Assembly: GCA_949752745.1 (NCBI GenBank) | Contig: OX457034.1 | Span: 1,034,493-1,098,492, forward strand | Origin: Protula sp. h YS-2021 | Taxonomy: Eukaryota; Annelida; Polychaeta; Sabellida; Serpulidae | Direction: 5' to 3' | Length of the DNA stretch: 64,000 nt | Shown: positions 1 to 10,875 of the stretch, one piece after another | How the letters are laid out: each line of letters starts with the position of its first letter | Position numbering within the stretch: the stretch's first letter is position 1 | The notes under the pieces: generated by a model | What the model was told of the DNA's origin: nothing | The model's input: only the letters and a program-made list of their open reading frames with translations | Databases searched by the model: none | Made by a program: the position numbers and the translations under genes

Positions 1-349
1 GTTTGTTTATTTGTTTATTATATTTGTTTATATGTACGCCTGACACTGCATTTCCATGTATAAACACACACATAAATGTGCACGTTTTCCAGACAGGTTC
101 CCTCAAGTGCTCAAGTTTAAAATCAAGCTAGCTCATTGGACGGTTTTTTATATTATTATTATTATCATGTGAAGATGTTTTTTTTCTCAAGGCATTCAGT
201 GGATGCCAAACCCTAACACATACAGACCTACAAACCACCGTACTACAATCACAGCGGTTCGGCATCGAAACATTCGCTCGCTTTTTTTAATGATAACAGT
301 TCTAAAAATAAGTAAATCACAGTCTTTCTAATTCCATTTTTTCTACAGT

Positions 350-460
350 TTATTTCTTTTTTTTCTTCCCCGATTTTTTGCCTTTGCCTTTCTTCTTCTT
401 CTTCTTGGAGTAAGGCCCGAGGCCTCGCCGCACCATGACGCCTCGCCACCACGACTGTAC
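350..460 (-). CDS. IQCG: Last IQCG exon: IQ motif and basic tail
   Basis: This 37-codon exon follows the acceptor at 461-462 in phase 0. It encodes the second half of the IQ motif ([17 protein letters not shown]), then a tail of lysine and glycine, [18 protein letters not shown], then TAA. The preceding exon ends SSVR, so the motif is split by the intron. An AATAAA lies across the stop codon (rc of 349-354), too close to be the main poly(A) signal; another is at about 15-20. A partial second copy of the exon start with its acceptor lies just upstream at about 557-612. Confidence 0.9.
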   Translation of the reverse strand, partial: VQSWWRGVMVRRGLGPYSKKKKKKGKGKKSGKKKKK

Positions 461-3400
461 CTGTACAACACGACACAGTGACGTCATACATACGTCATAC
501 ACCTGTCATATACCGTCATACACACGTCATATCACTGTCATACACACGTCATATACCGTAAGGCTCGAGGCCTCGCCGCACCATGACGCCTCGCCACCAC
601 GACTGCACCTGTACAATACGACACAATGACGTCATATGCACATCATACACACGTCATATACACGTCATACACAGGCCATATACCGTCACACACGCGTCAT
701 ATACCGTCATAAACATGTCAAATACCGTCCTGCACACGTTACAAACATGTCATATACCGTAATACACATGTCATACACACGTCATATACCGTCACACACA
801 TGTCATATACCGTCATGCACACGACATGTGATAAGCAACAACGCATGACCCCCCACCACACAGTGACGTCATAGACACGCCATACACACGTCATATAACG
901 TCATACACACGGCATGTGCTAGGCAACAACGCATGACCCCTCGCCACACAGTGACGTCATAGACACGCCATACACACGTCATATAACGTCATACACACGG
1001 CATGTGCTAGGCAACAACGCATGACCCCTCGCCACACAGTGACGTCATAAACACGCCATACACACGTCATATACCGCCATACGCGCGGCATGTGCTAGGC
1101 AACAACGCATGACCCCTCGCCACACAGTGACGTCATAGACACGCCATACACACGTCATATAACGTCATACACACGGCAAGTGCTAGGCAATAACGCATGA
1201 CCCCTCGCCACACAGTGACGTCATATACACGCAATACACACGTCATATAACGTCATACGCACGACATGTGCTAGGCAACAACGCAGCAACCCAACCAACT
1301 GAAATTCCTAATTCCCTTGATGAAAATTCTACTTCTATTTTCAATTTAATTAATATGCTGTTTTATTATTATTAAATATTAAATTATAAAAATAAAAGAA
1401 TAAATGAAAAAATAAATAAAATTTTCTAATCTATTTTTACTGGTTCTGAACTTCATTTACACATTTTTTACACCTTTTTCCAACTTTTTATTAGCTAATT
1501 AATTAATTATTCGTCCCAATGGCCAGACAACAACAACAATAAATGATAATAATTATTATTATTATAATTAATTAAACAATGAATGAATTGATCACTGATC
1601 ATGACGACGCTCTCGCGTGGAGGGTGGTGACGTACCCTGACGGAGGACTTGAGCTCCTCGGCCTCCTGCTCCGCCTTGCGGCGCGCTTTCTCCTTCTCGA
1701 CGCGGTCCTCCACCACCACCTGCTCGTATTCCGCGTACTGACAACCGAAACAATAACGAGACATTGAAAATCAGGGATGGTGCGGGGAAAGAGGGGGAAA
1801 AACCCGGAAAATCAGTTAACGAAAAAAACGGGAAAATCAGCTAACGAAAAAAAACCGGAAAATCAGCTAACGGAAAAAATCCGGAAAATCAGCTAACGAA
1901 AAAAAACCCGGAAAATCAGCTAACGGAAAAAGCCCAGAAAATCAGCTAACGAAAAAAAACCCGGAAAATCAGCTAACGGAAAAAACCCCAGAAAATCAGC
2001 TAACGGAAAAAACCGGAAAATAAGCTGACGGATAAAAAACCGGAAAATCAGCTAACGCATTTTAGTTCTTTAGAAAGCCATCAGCGCCCCTTTTGGGCAC
2101 CAAGTTGCAGCAGAATTCCGAAAAATTAAAATGTTGCTAATAATTGAAGTAAAGCTTTCCAGAAGTTTATTCAAAACGCACCCGACAAGATTAGTTAATT
2201 CAATTTGTTATTTGAGAAATAAGTTCAGTCCCCTTACCCCCTCCCCCTCCTCCCCTCCCCTCAACGTCATCTCAATATCTCACCGGATATGCATCGATCT
2301 CTAAATTGACCTTTTAAAGAAAAGAAAAAAAACCCGGAAAAGTACCATCCCTGGAAAATCCAAGATGGCGGCACCGTCACCTTGTAATTGCATCAAGATT
2401 AAAATAATAATTTGACATTTATGACGTTTATTTTATTTATTGAACTCGTGCAAACTGTTAACTTTTGAGCCAATATATTTTCGTAACCGGTCAAAAAATA
2501 TTTACACGTTGACACGAAATATATACTTCGTTACGATATCTGTAGTCTTCTGGGTTCTGGAAAATACTGAAAAATGATTGACTTGCGAATCGACCAATCA
2601 GATTACAGTCTTGACCCAAGTAATGCAACAAAGTCACAAAGTAACTCATTGTATGATTTATGGTGCGTGGACAAGAAAATAACAATAATAAAATGAATAA
2701 TTTTTTATTTTATTTCATTATTTTTTCTTTTTGCAGTACACACGACGAATAGATGCGCACCACCGTATGTCTGACTCCTCCAGTGTCGTGACGTCATGCT
2801 GACACGAACGTCACACTAACACATACGTCACACTAGCACGAACTTCACATTAATATAAGCGTAACACTAGCACGAACGTCACACTAACATGAACATCACA
2901 CTAGTGCGAACGTCACTCTAGCACGAACGTCACACTAGCACGAACGTCACACTAACACGAACGTCACACTAACACGAACGTCACACTAGCACGAACGTCA
3001 CGCTAACATGAACGTCACACTAGCACGAACGTCACACTAACATGAACGTCACACTAGCACGAACGTCACACTAGCACGAACGTCACGCTAACATGAACGT
3101 CACACTAACATGAACGTCACACTAGCACGATCCTCACACTAGCACGAACGTCACACTAACACGAACGTCACACTAACACGAACGTCACACTAACACGAAC
3201 GTCACACTAGCACGAACGTCACGCTAACATGAACGTCACACTAGCACGAACGTCACACTAACATGAACGTCACACTAGCACGAACGTCACACTAGCACGA
3301 ACGTCACGCTAACATGAACGTCACACTAGCACGAACGTCACACTAACATGAACGTCACACTAGCACGATCCTCACACTAGCACGAACGTCACACTAACAC

Positions 3401-6400
3401 GAACGTCACACTAGCACGAACGTCACGCTAACATGAACGTCACACTAACATGAACGTCACACTAGCACGATCCTCACACTAGCACGAACGTCACACTAAC
3501 ACGAACGTCACACTAACACGAACGTCACACTAGCACGAACGTAATTAACATGGACGTGGTCAATTAACCAGGCCAGTCTAAAGTGCGAGGTGTGAAGCGT
3601 GAAGTGTAAATTTTACAGTGTAAAGTGTGAAGTGTTAAGGAAGGGCGGGGAGGGCGGGGGGGGGGGGGTGAAGGAAGGCGGTGTATTTGGGAGGAGCAAT
3701 GTGGCCCACCCCAGCCTTCTTCTCGGATCCCTGTCACGTGACACCTACTAGTTTGGTGAGTTCCTGGAGCCGCTCCAGATCCTTGGCCTTAGAAGCGATG
3801 AGGATGTCAAGGTCCTTCTGCTTGGCCTCGACGTCACGGTCGTACTTGTTCATCCAGTGCTCCACCATCTTCTGTAGGCGCTGTAACCAGGGGATATCAG
3901 CGGAAATAACCGGAAATTACCGGATATAACCGATCGCCATGTCTGTCCACCAACACAAACCGTTATTATGTGATCCATGTATGGGGATATCAGCGGAAAT
4001 AACCGGAAATTACCGGATATAACCGATCGCCATGTCTGTCCGTTATGTCCGTTACTATGTGCTCCTTGTCCGGGGACATAAGTGGAAATAACCGGAAATC
4101 ACCGGATATAACCGATCGCCATGTCTGTCCGTTATATCCGTTACTATGTGCTCCTTGTATGGGGGCATCAGCGGAAATAACCGGAAATCACCGGGAAAAA
4201 AACTGATCGTGACGTCTGTTCTTTTCTATACATTATACGAAAATTCTACACATATAACAAATTTACAATTACATATTTTTTTCATGAGAAAGAAAAAAAT
4301 ATTCGCTAAGATGGAAAATGTTTTACATAAAGCACCAATTACTGAAATCCTGCTTCACTCTCAAAGAAATTGATTTAGATGAAAAAATATATATATGCAT
4401 TACGTCAGTGTGCGTTCTGAGGTAAGACTCGATTTCCATATTAACTCGATTCTCATCTTCCACCTTCAGGCCTAGAGCCTGGAAACAAATAAAATGGCAC
4501 ACGATTAAGTACATACATTAAAATATGACATTTGAAAAAACCGCAGTTTCGTAAACATTGTGACCAGTCGTAAAAGCGATGACAATACAAAGGTGGAATC
4601 AGAAAGCTGCTAATATTGACAAACTGTGTATTTGGTGGAGGTTCTCCTTTGATGACATGGTTATCAGATTTCAAATGCTTTATTTGCTGCACAAACAGTA
4701 TTGTTTTTTGGGTTTTTTTCTGAACTTTATCCGTCTTTTTCATTTTTTGCCAATACATTGGCCAAATTTCACCCATAACCAATAACCAAATGCTAATGTC
4801 CCGTTGAAGAGCTAACTGGGATCATCCCGTTAAATCCTAAAATCATTGAACTTTTTACTGTTATGCAAGTAGCATTTTTCCTGGCTGGGGGGGGGGGGAG
4901 TAGGGACGGGGGGGGGAGTGGGGAGGCGGAGGAAGTGGCGAGGCGGGCGATGAGCGGCGAGGCGGGGGGGGGGGCGGTGTAAGATGCAGATTTATCTCTA
5001 TTTGACCCTTGAGTTGGTCCTCGTTCATGGCCGGGCGGGGGTAGGCGAGACGGGTGGGGGGGGGGGACTGGCTAGGCGGGGGGGGGGGCGGGTTAGGATG
5101 CAGATTTACCTCTGTTTGATGCTTCAGCTGGTCCTCGTACATGGCCGGCTGGGGGGGGGGGGGGAGGGTGGAGAACAGGGTCGCGGGGGGACTGACGAGG
5201 CGGGGGGCGGGGGGAGGGGTTAGGATGCAGAGCTACCTCTATTTGATCTTTGAGCCCGTCCTCGTTCTTGGCCTGGCGGGGGGGGGGGGGAGGGAGGGCG
5301 CGGGGGGGGGGGGAGGCCGACGAGGCGGTGTGGGGGGGGGAGCGTTACCTCTATTTGATCCTTGAGCTCGTCCTCGTTCATGTTGCACCGTTTCTGTGTC
5401 TGCGCCATGCTCACCTCCGCGCACTTCTTGATGTACTTGCCTGAAAGTACACACCAAATATATACCCGCGATGACGTCAGGTACTTAGGTACTTAAACAT
5501 GTAGACACGAAACACACCTCGCGATGACGTCAGGTACTTAGATACTTAAACATGTAGACACGAAACACACCCCGCGACGACGTCAGGTACTTAGATACTT
5601 AAATAAGTGGACACGAAACACATCCCGCCATGACGTCAGGTACTTAAACAAGTAAACACGAAACACAACCCGTGATGACGTCAGGTACTTAGGTACTTAA
5701 ACAGGTGGACACGAAACACACCCCGCGATGACGTCAGTACTTAGGTACCTAAACAAGTAGAGAGGAAACACAGCCCGCGATGACGTCAGTACTTAGGTAC
5801 TTAAAGCAGTAGAGAGGAAACACAGCCCGCGATGACGTCAGTACTTAGGTACTTAAACAAGTAGAGAGGAAACACAGCCCGCGATGACGTCAGTACTTAG
5901 GTACTTAAAGAAGTAGACACGAAACACAGCCCGCGATGACGTCAGTACTTAGGTACTTAAACAAGTAGAGAGGAAACAGAGCCCGCGATGACGTCAGGTA
6001 CTTAAAGAAGTAGACACGAAACACAGCCCGCGATTACGTCAGTACTTAGGTACTTAAACAAGTAGAGAGTAAACACAGCCCGCGATGACGAAAGTGCACT
6101 TCGAATGACCAGCACATTGCACAATCGATATCTAGCTCCATGACGCACCCCCCTCCCCACCCGAGGCCTCGCTATGACAACTCCTTCCCCGCCATAGGCC
6201 ACACCACGACGCACTCCCCCCCCCCCCCCGACCCCGCCACAGGCCACATCACGACGCACTCCCCCCCTCTCCCCACCATAGGCCACACCGTGACACCCCC
6301 CTCCCCCCTCCCACCACAGGCCAGACCGTGACACCCCCACCCTCCCCACCATAGGCCACACCGTGACACCCCCCTCCCCCTCCCCCCCCCCCACCACAGG

Positions 6401-6704
6401 CCACACCGTGACACCCCCACCCTCCCCACCATAGGCCACACCGTGACACCCACCCCCCCCCCCACCACAGGCCACACCGTGACACCCCCCCTCCCACCCC
6501 CCACCACAGCATGACACCCCTCCCTCCCCACCACAGCCACACCACGACGCACCCTCCATGTTGGTCTTGGCCTTCATCTCCTGCAGCTGGTCCTTGTAAT
6601 GGGCAATCATCTCGCTCCTCTGTTGCAGCTCCACCTCCTTCTCTTTCTTCACGTCCTGGAGTTGACGCTGCAGCAGGCGCACCTTCTTCCGGCCTTCCTC
6701 CTCC
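350..6704 (-). CDS. IQCG: IQ domain-containing protein G / dynein regulatory complex subunit 9, C-terminal half (six exons)
   Basis: Exons in transcription order are 6553-6704, 5349-5440, 4404-4478, 3749-3880, 1636-1737 and 350-460 (stop TAA 350-352). All have AG acceptors and GT donors and their phases join into one 220-residue frame. The product is a long coiled coil ([57 protein letters not shown]) ending in an IQ motif and a lysine-rich tail, which follows vertebrate IQCG closely from about its middle to its end. IQCG is a subunit of the nexin-dynein regulatory complex in motile cilia and binds calmodulin through the IQ motif. The first visible exon begins in mid-codon, so upstream exons must exist; vertebrate IQCG has about 440 residues and roughly the first half is missing. 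They were not found between 6.7 and 10.1 kb, where a 200-N gap lies. Family identity is confident; the 5' part is unknown. Confidence 0.9.
470..1285. repeat. 88-bp array next to the IQCG last-exon acceptor
   Basis: Starts with a near-exact copy of the exon's 5' part and acceptor (557-612), then about five units of 88 bp containing CATGACCCCTCGCCACACAG, a decayed piece of the exon (CATGACGCCTCGCCACCACG), and ACGTCATA words. It overlaps the intron directly upstream of the exon. Confidence 0.85.
1795..2065. repeat. 24-26-bp array in an IQCG intron
   Basis: About ten copies of AAAATCAGCTAACGGAAAAA-type units. No link to an exon sequence was seen. Confidence 0.85.
2795..3545. repeat. 17-bp array CACGAACGTCACACTAG
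   Basis: About 44 copies with CACTAACATGAACGT variants, and higher-order repeats of several units. It is in an IQCG intron. Confidence 0.9.
3885..4200. repeat. About 90-bp array upstream of IQCG exon 3749-3880
   Basis: Four units with GGGATATCAGCGGAAATAACC and GATCGCCATGTCTGTCCG. It begins right at the acceptor side of the exon, but no exon sequence is repeated. Confidence 0.8.
4983..5348. repeat. Donor-derived copies after IQCG exon 5349-5440
   Basis: Three imperfect copies (about 4984-5035, 5098-5145, 5222-5275) of the exon's last 35 bases plus donor (minus: ACGAGGACGAGCTCAAGG ... GAG|GTAA), each followed by long G/C-rich spacer. Confidence 0.85.
5456..6090. repeat. About 54-bp array with TGACGTCA
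   Basis: Eleven or twelve units of CCGCGATGACGTCAGGTACT followed by TAGGTACTTAAACAAGTAGA. It lies upstream of the acceptor of IQCG exon 5349-5440; resemblance to the junction (GTACTT...ACACACC) is weak. Confidence 0.88.
6130..6552. repeat. About 35-bp array after IQCG exon 6553-6704
   Basis: Units contain GTGCGTCGTGATGTGGCC on the minus strand, a copy of the donor and first intron bases (GTGCGTCGTGGTGTGGCT), or decayed GTGTCACGGTGTGGCC forms. Confidence 0.82.
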
Positions 6705-6945
6705 CTGTCACAACAGTCACGCCTTTACCTCACGAGAGGTCACACCACGACGCACTCCCCCCCCCCCCCCCCCGCCGTCCCCACCACAGGCTTTCCTCCT
6801 CCCTGTAACAGGCAGGCCTTTGTCTCACGAGGGGTCACACCATGACGTACCCCCCCCCCCCCGCCCGTCCCCACCACAGGCCACAAGCGCACCTTCTTCC
6901 GTGAATTCCTCCTCCCCTTCACAACAGACACGGATTTACCTCAAG
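6705..6945. repeat. Two decayed copies of the IQCG exon 6553-6704 acceptor junction
   Basis: Near 6788-6850 and 6880-6940 the minus strand repeats GGAGGAGGAA...CGGAAGAAGGTGCGC, the first bases of the exon with the preceding polypyrimidine/AG region. Confidence 0.75.
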
Positions 6946-7264
6946 TGGAACTCCCGTCCAAAAAAAAAATATATGTTTTAACTTTCTTCTCTACATTCCC
7001 GCTGTTGAACGACACTGTTGGTGAACGGGCGACAGAGCGTTGCGTCCCTAAACCACTTAATGGCTCTACTGTACCGTCTATCGATTCCAAGTTGCGGTCC
7101 CCTCCCCCCACGCCCCCACACTCCGGTGTATCGGCCACTGAGGTTACTCGAGTCTGCTACATAAGTTTTGGAAAATGCGGTAATCTGATTGGTCGATTCC
7201 AAAATCAATAATTTTTTCAATGTTGAGCGGAACACAAATGTAGATAGAGATAGCGGTTATTCAT

Positions 7265-7685
7265 AATCAAAACGCTAGACAAACTGTGTACTGAACAGCC
7301 CTCCCTCCCCCACCCCTAGATAAATTGTGTACCAAATAGCCCTCTCCCCTCCCATCCCTAGACAAATAGTGCAAATAAACAGCCCTCCCTCTCCCTCCCC
7401 CTAGACAAATTGTGTACCAAACAGCCCTTCCTCCCCCACCCCTAGATAAATTGTGTACCAAACAGCCCTTCCTCCTCCACCCCTAGATAAATGTAGTAAC
7501 AAACAGCCCTCCCACTCCCTCCCCTAGACAAAATGTGTACCAAACAACCTCCCTTCCCCCCCCCCCCCCCCAGGCAAACTGTGTAACAAACAGCGCTCCC
7601 TCCTCCCTCCCCTCTAGACAAGTTGTGTAACAAACAGTCCTCCCCTCCCCCCACACCCACCCCCGTAGATTTGTGCAAAAAACAG
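7265..7685. repeat. About 40-bp array
   Basis: Ten or so units of CTAGACAAATTGTGTACCAA followed by ACAGCCC and a C-rich spacer. Long frames here are repeat artefacts. Confidence 0.85.
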
Positions 7686-7784
7686 CATACATTGACTTTT
7701 TTGTGTCAACATGAAGAAATCATCAACCATGCAGTTTCGAAAATTTTGAATAATATTTTATTGTTGACTTGAGATAAAGTGAAT

Positions 7785-8182
7785 ATCTGCTGCAGTGTTT
7801 GGCGAGATAGAGGGAGCACTGACTTGAGAGTTTGGCGAGTAGAGGGGAGCACTGACTTGAGAGTTTGGCCAGTAGAGGAGCACTGACTGAGAGTTTGGCC
7901 AGTAGAGGGAGCACTGATTTGACAGTTTGGCGAGTAGAGGGAGCACTGACTTGACAGTTTGGCCAGTAGAGGGAGCACTGACTTGACAGTTTGGCCAGTA
8001 GAGGGAGCACTGACTTGACAGTTTGGCCAGTAGAGGGAGCACTGACTTGACAGTTTGGCCAGTAGAGGGAGCACTGACTTGACAGTTTGGCCAGTATAGG
8101 GAGCACTGACTTGACAGTTTGGCCAGTAGAGGGAGCACTGACTTGACAGTTTGGCGAGTAGAGGGAGCACTGACTTGACAGT
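7785..8182. repeat. 32-bp array ending at the gap
   Basis: Twelve units of TTGACAGTTTGGCCAGTAGA then GGGAGCACTGAC. The array runs into the N gap. Confidence 0.9.
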
Positions 8183-8382
8183 NNNNNNNNNNNNNNNNNN
8201 NNNNNNNNNNNNNNNNNNNNNNNNNNNNNNNNNNNNNNNNNNNNNNNNNNNNNNNNNNNNNNNNNNNNNNNNNNNNNNNNNNNNNNNNNNNNNNNNNNNN
8301 NNNNNNNNNNNNNNNNNNNNNNNNNNNNNNNNNNNNNNNNNNNNNNNNNNNNNNNNNNNNNNNNNNNNNNNNNNNNNNNNNN
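8183..8382. other. Assembly gap of 200 N
   Basis: Flanked by a 32-bp array on the left and a 20-bp array on the right. The round size indicates unknown length. The missing IQCG exons may lie here. Confidence 0.99.
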
Positions 8383-8705
8383 CGCCACACCGGTGTACAC
8401 AACGCCACACCTGTGTAAACAACGCCGCACTTGTGTACACAACGCCACACGTGTGTACACAACGCCGCACGTGTGTACACAACGCCACGCCTGTGTACAC
8501 AACGCCACACCTGTGTACACAACGCCACACGTGTGTACACAACGCCACACCTGTGTACACAACGCCGCACTTGTGTACACAACGCCACACCTGTGTACAC
8601 AACGCCACACCTGTGTACGCCACGCCACACCTGTGGACACAACGCCACACCGGTGTACACAACGCCACACCTGTGTACACAACGCCACACTTGTCTACGT
8701 CACGC
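8383..8705. repeat. 20-bp array starting at the gap
   Basis: About sixteen units of ACAACGCCACACCTGTGTAC with CGCACTTG and CACGTG variants. Confidence 0.9.
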
Positions 8706-10143
8706 CACGACTACAAGCCGGGTAAGGGCACTTGTAAAGTCCCGTACGAACTAGCCGCCAGGGGCCGAATTCCCCGGGGATCAGGGGGATAACGGCTGAG
8801 TGGTGATAGCACCATGACAACTCGAAAGGCACATACCTGCTGCCTGGGTATACATGTGATTAGTCAATCAGCATAACAATCTAAACAATATTCATAAATA
8901 AACAAACACGACGATGTACAAGCACAAAATATCCGAGTGCGAGAAATTCGAAAAAAAAAACCTTATTTCCTTGTTCGGTGTCTGGTAACGGTTACTAGTC
9001 CCTAAAAGCATGAATAAAACGGGTAAATATGTGTACCTCGGGTACTCATAGGTAACTATGTATGGCTCGGGTACTCGTGTACCACTCTGTACTGGGAGTA
9101 CAGCTGAAAACAAACACAGTGGCACCTTGAACCGAGCCGCAGGAGTTACTCAGGAGTTATTCAGTTATACCTGAACCGAGCGCGCAGGAGTTACTCGGGA
9201 GTTATTCAGTTATACATATATGTATAGGTGCACTAATTTGTTACAGGAAAACAATGGCTTTATTGCACTTTACAACAAGAAAATCCTGGGACATTTTGCC
9301 GCAACCCCCCCCCCCTCCCCCCCCCCCCCCCCTGCGTCACGAAATTTCAATTTCTCCTGTTTTACTGCCTAAAGGATAGGGCACGCTTCATATCCAAAAG
9401 GGGACATACGCAAAAATATACAATCGGGCGATTCCTCCATGCAAGACACAGCCAGGCATACTTCGAGTCTATTGCCTATTTTTTTTATCCATAACTTAAC
9501 AACTCCAGAATGACTCGTATAGATGCGCAACCTCCGTTTCTCAATATACATTTTGCAAAAAGTGGAGTCTTTTTTTTTTTTTGCAAGTATACAACTGCTG
9601 ATTGAAATGTGTAAGTTAAGTTACACCTAAAAAAAAAAACTTAAATGAATAAATATATTTAAAAAAACAAACAAACAAACAAAACAAGAAGAAACTAGTG
9701 TCAAGAAATTGATGTCACGTGATGTCAAGCTGTGCTGCGAAAGTGCGAGAACTCGAATCAACGTCACCTGTCTTCCTGTTTGCTGTGTTGTGGGAACTAT
9801 CAACTAAATCTAGGCCGTTCGTGTGATGACTACAAGCTTACTATTGTGCTTCGACTAGGGCAAGAGCCTTTATAGGATAAAAGTGCTGGGAGGAAAGATC
9901 GTGAGTGAACCAGGTGTGGCATAAACCCGCGCCAGTGTAAAAGAGGGGTCGTACTGGTTGGAGATGAGAAATGTTGTCGGGGAACGGGGGGGGGGGTAAG
10001 TTTTTTTTTTTTTTTGGGGGGGGGGGGGAGTTGCAGTCGTAGACAGCGTCAGGCACCGTCACTCCATGACAAGGCACTCGACACTTGAACTGACCACACT
10101 GGGGTCTGATGACGTCACTGGGCAGGGGGGGGGGGGTATGACG
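8706..10143. other. Non-coding stretch between angiomotin and the gap
   Basis: No exon recognised. It has two copies of AGGAGTTACTC-type text near 9140-9200, homopolymer C runs near 9305-9332, and a possible AATAAA (minus) at 9259-9264 for angiomotin. Confidence 0.5.
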
Positions 10144-10875
10144 TCACACTTGGTAGAGTTCTTTCTTGATGTCATCGGGTTCTTCTTTCTGCCAGTTTTG
10201 AAAAATCGCCGCCTACGAAAAATACGAATGAATACGAATGAATAACCACACAACATTCTCTCACAATAACCACACAACATTCACAATAACCACACAGCAT
10301 TCTCTCACAATGAGAACACAAGATTCTCTCACAATAACCACACAACATTCTCTGACAAATTCTTCAATTTTGATTCGACTTTGAAACAATATATAATACA
10401 TTTACAATTTCTACACTTACACTGAGGTTTTAGAGGGTTGTTATACCCGTGGGATCGGGAGTGGGGGTGTTACCTGGAATGTAACACTCGTGGTTTGAGG
10501 TGCGAGGGAGAGGGGTGATTAGGATCGAAAGCATCAGCTGGAAGGCGAGTTAGGGAGGAAGGCCTGGGCTGGATAGCAGCATTAATGCCGTGTTGCCAGG
10601 GATGTACTACTTGTGGTTTGGGGGAGGCGGGGGATGGGGTGTTACTTCGGATGTAATACTCGTGGTTTTGGAGGGGGTGTTAGCTTGGATGTAATCCTCG
10701 TGGTTTGGAGGTAGGGTGGGGGGGGGGGGGGTCGTTACCTGGGCTGCCAGTTTCTTGTGCAGGTCTTTCATGCTGGGCTCTAGCTTCTCGCCCTTCGAGT
10801 CCGGGGTGGCGGCGCTGCTGGCGCTGGCGGCGCCTGCCGTTAAGGCGCTTAGATCAAGCACTGCTCCTTCGCTAT
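10144..10875 (-). CDS. AMOT: Angiomotin C-terminus with class II PDZ-ligand-like end
   Basis: Exon 12 (10739-10875) encodes an Ala/Ser-rich stretch followed by SMKDLHKKLAAQ. Exon 13 (10144-10212) follows in phase 0 and reads AAIFQNWQKEEPDDIKKELYQV then TGA. The last residues YQV fit the hydrophobic-x-hydrophobic class of PDZ ligand; vertebrate angiomotins end in EYLI. Assigning exon 13 to this gene rests on its acceptor, phase and position; it is the least certain exon of the set. Confidence 0.75.

Noticed and set aside
7706..8790. Long frames on both strands across the gap
   Set aside because: They are translations of 32-bp and 20-bp arrays and of the N run; no protein family fits.
8765..8800. 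Cloning-vector-like text (GAATTCCCCGGGGATC, then GGGGGATAACG)
   Set aside because: Short and not an exact match to any polylinker or plasmid stretch I know; probably chance.
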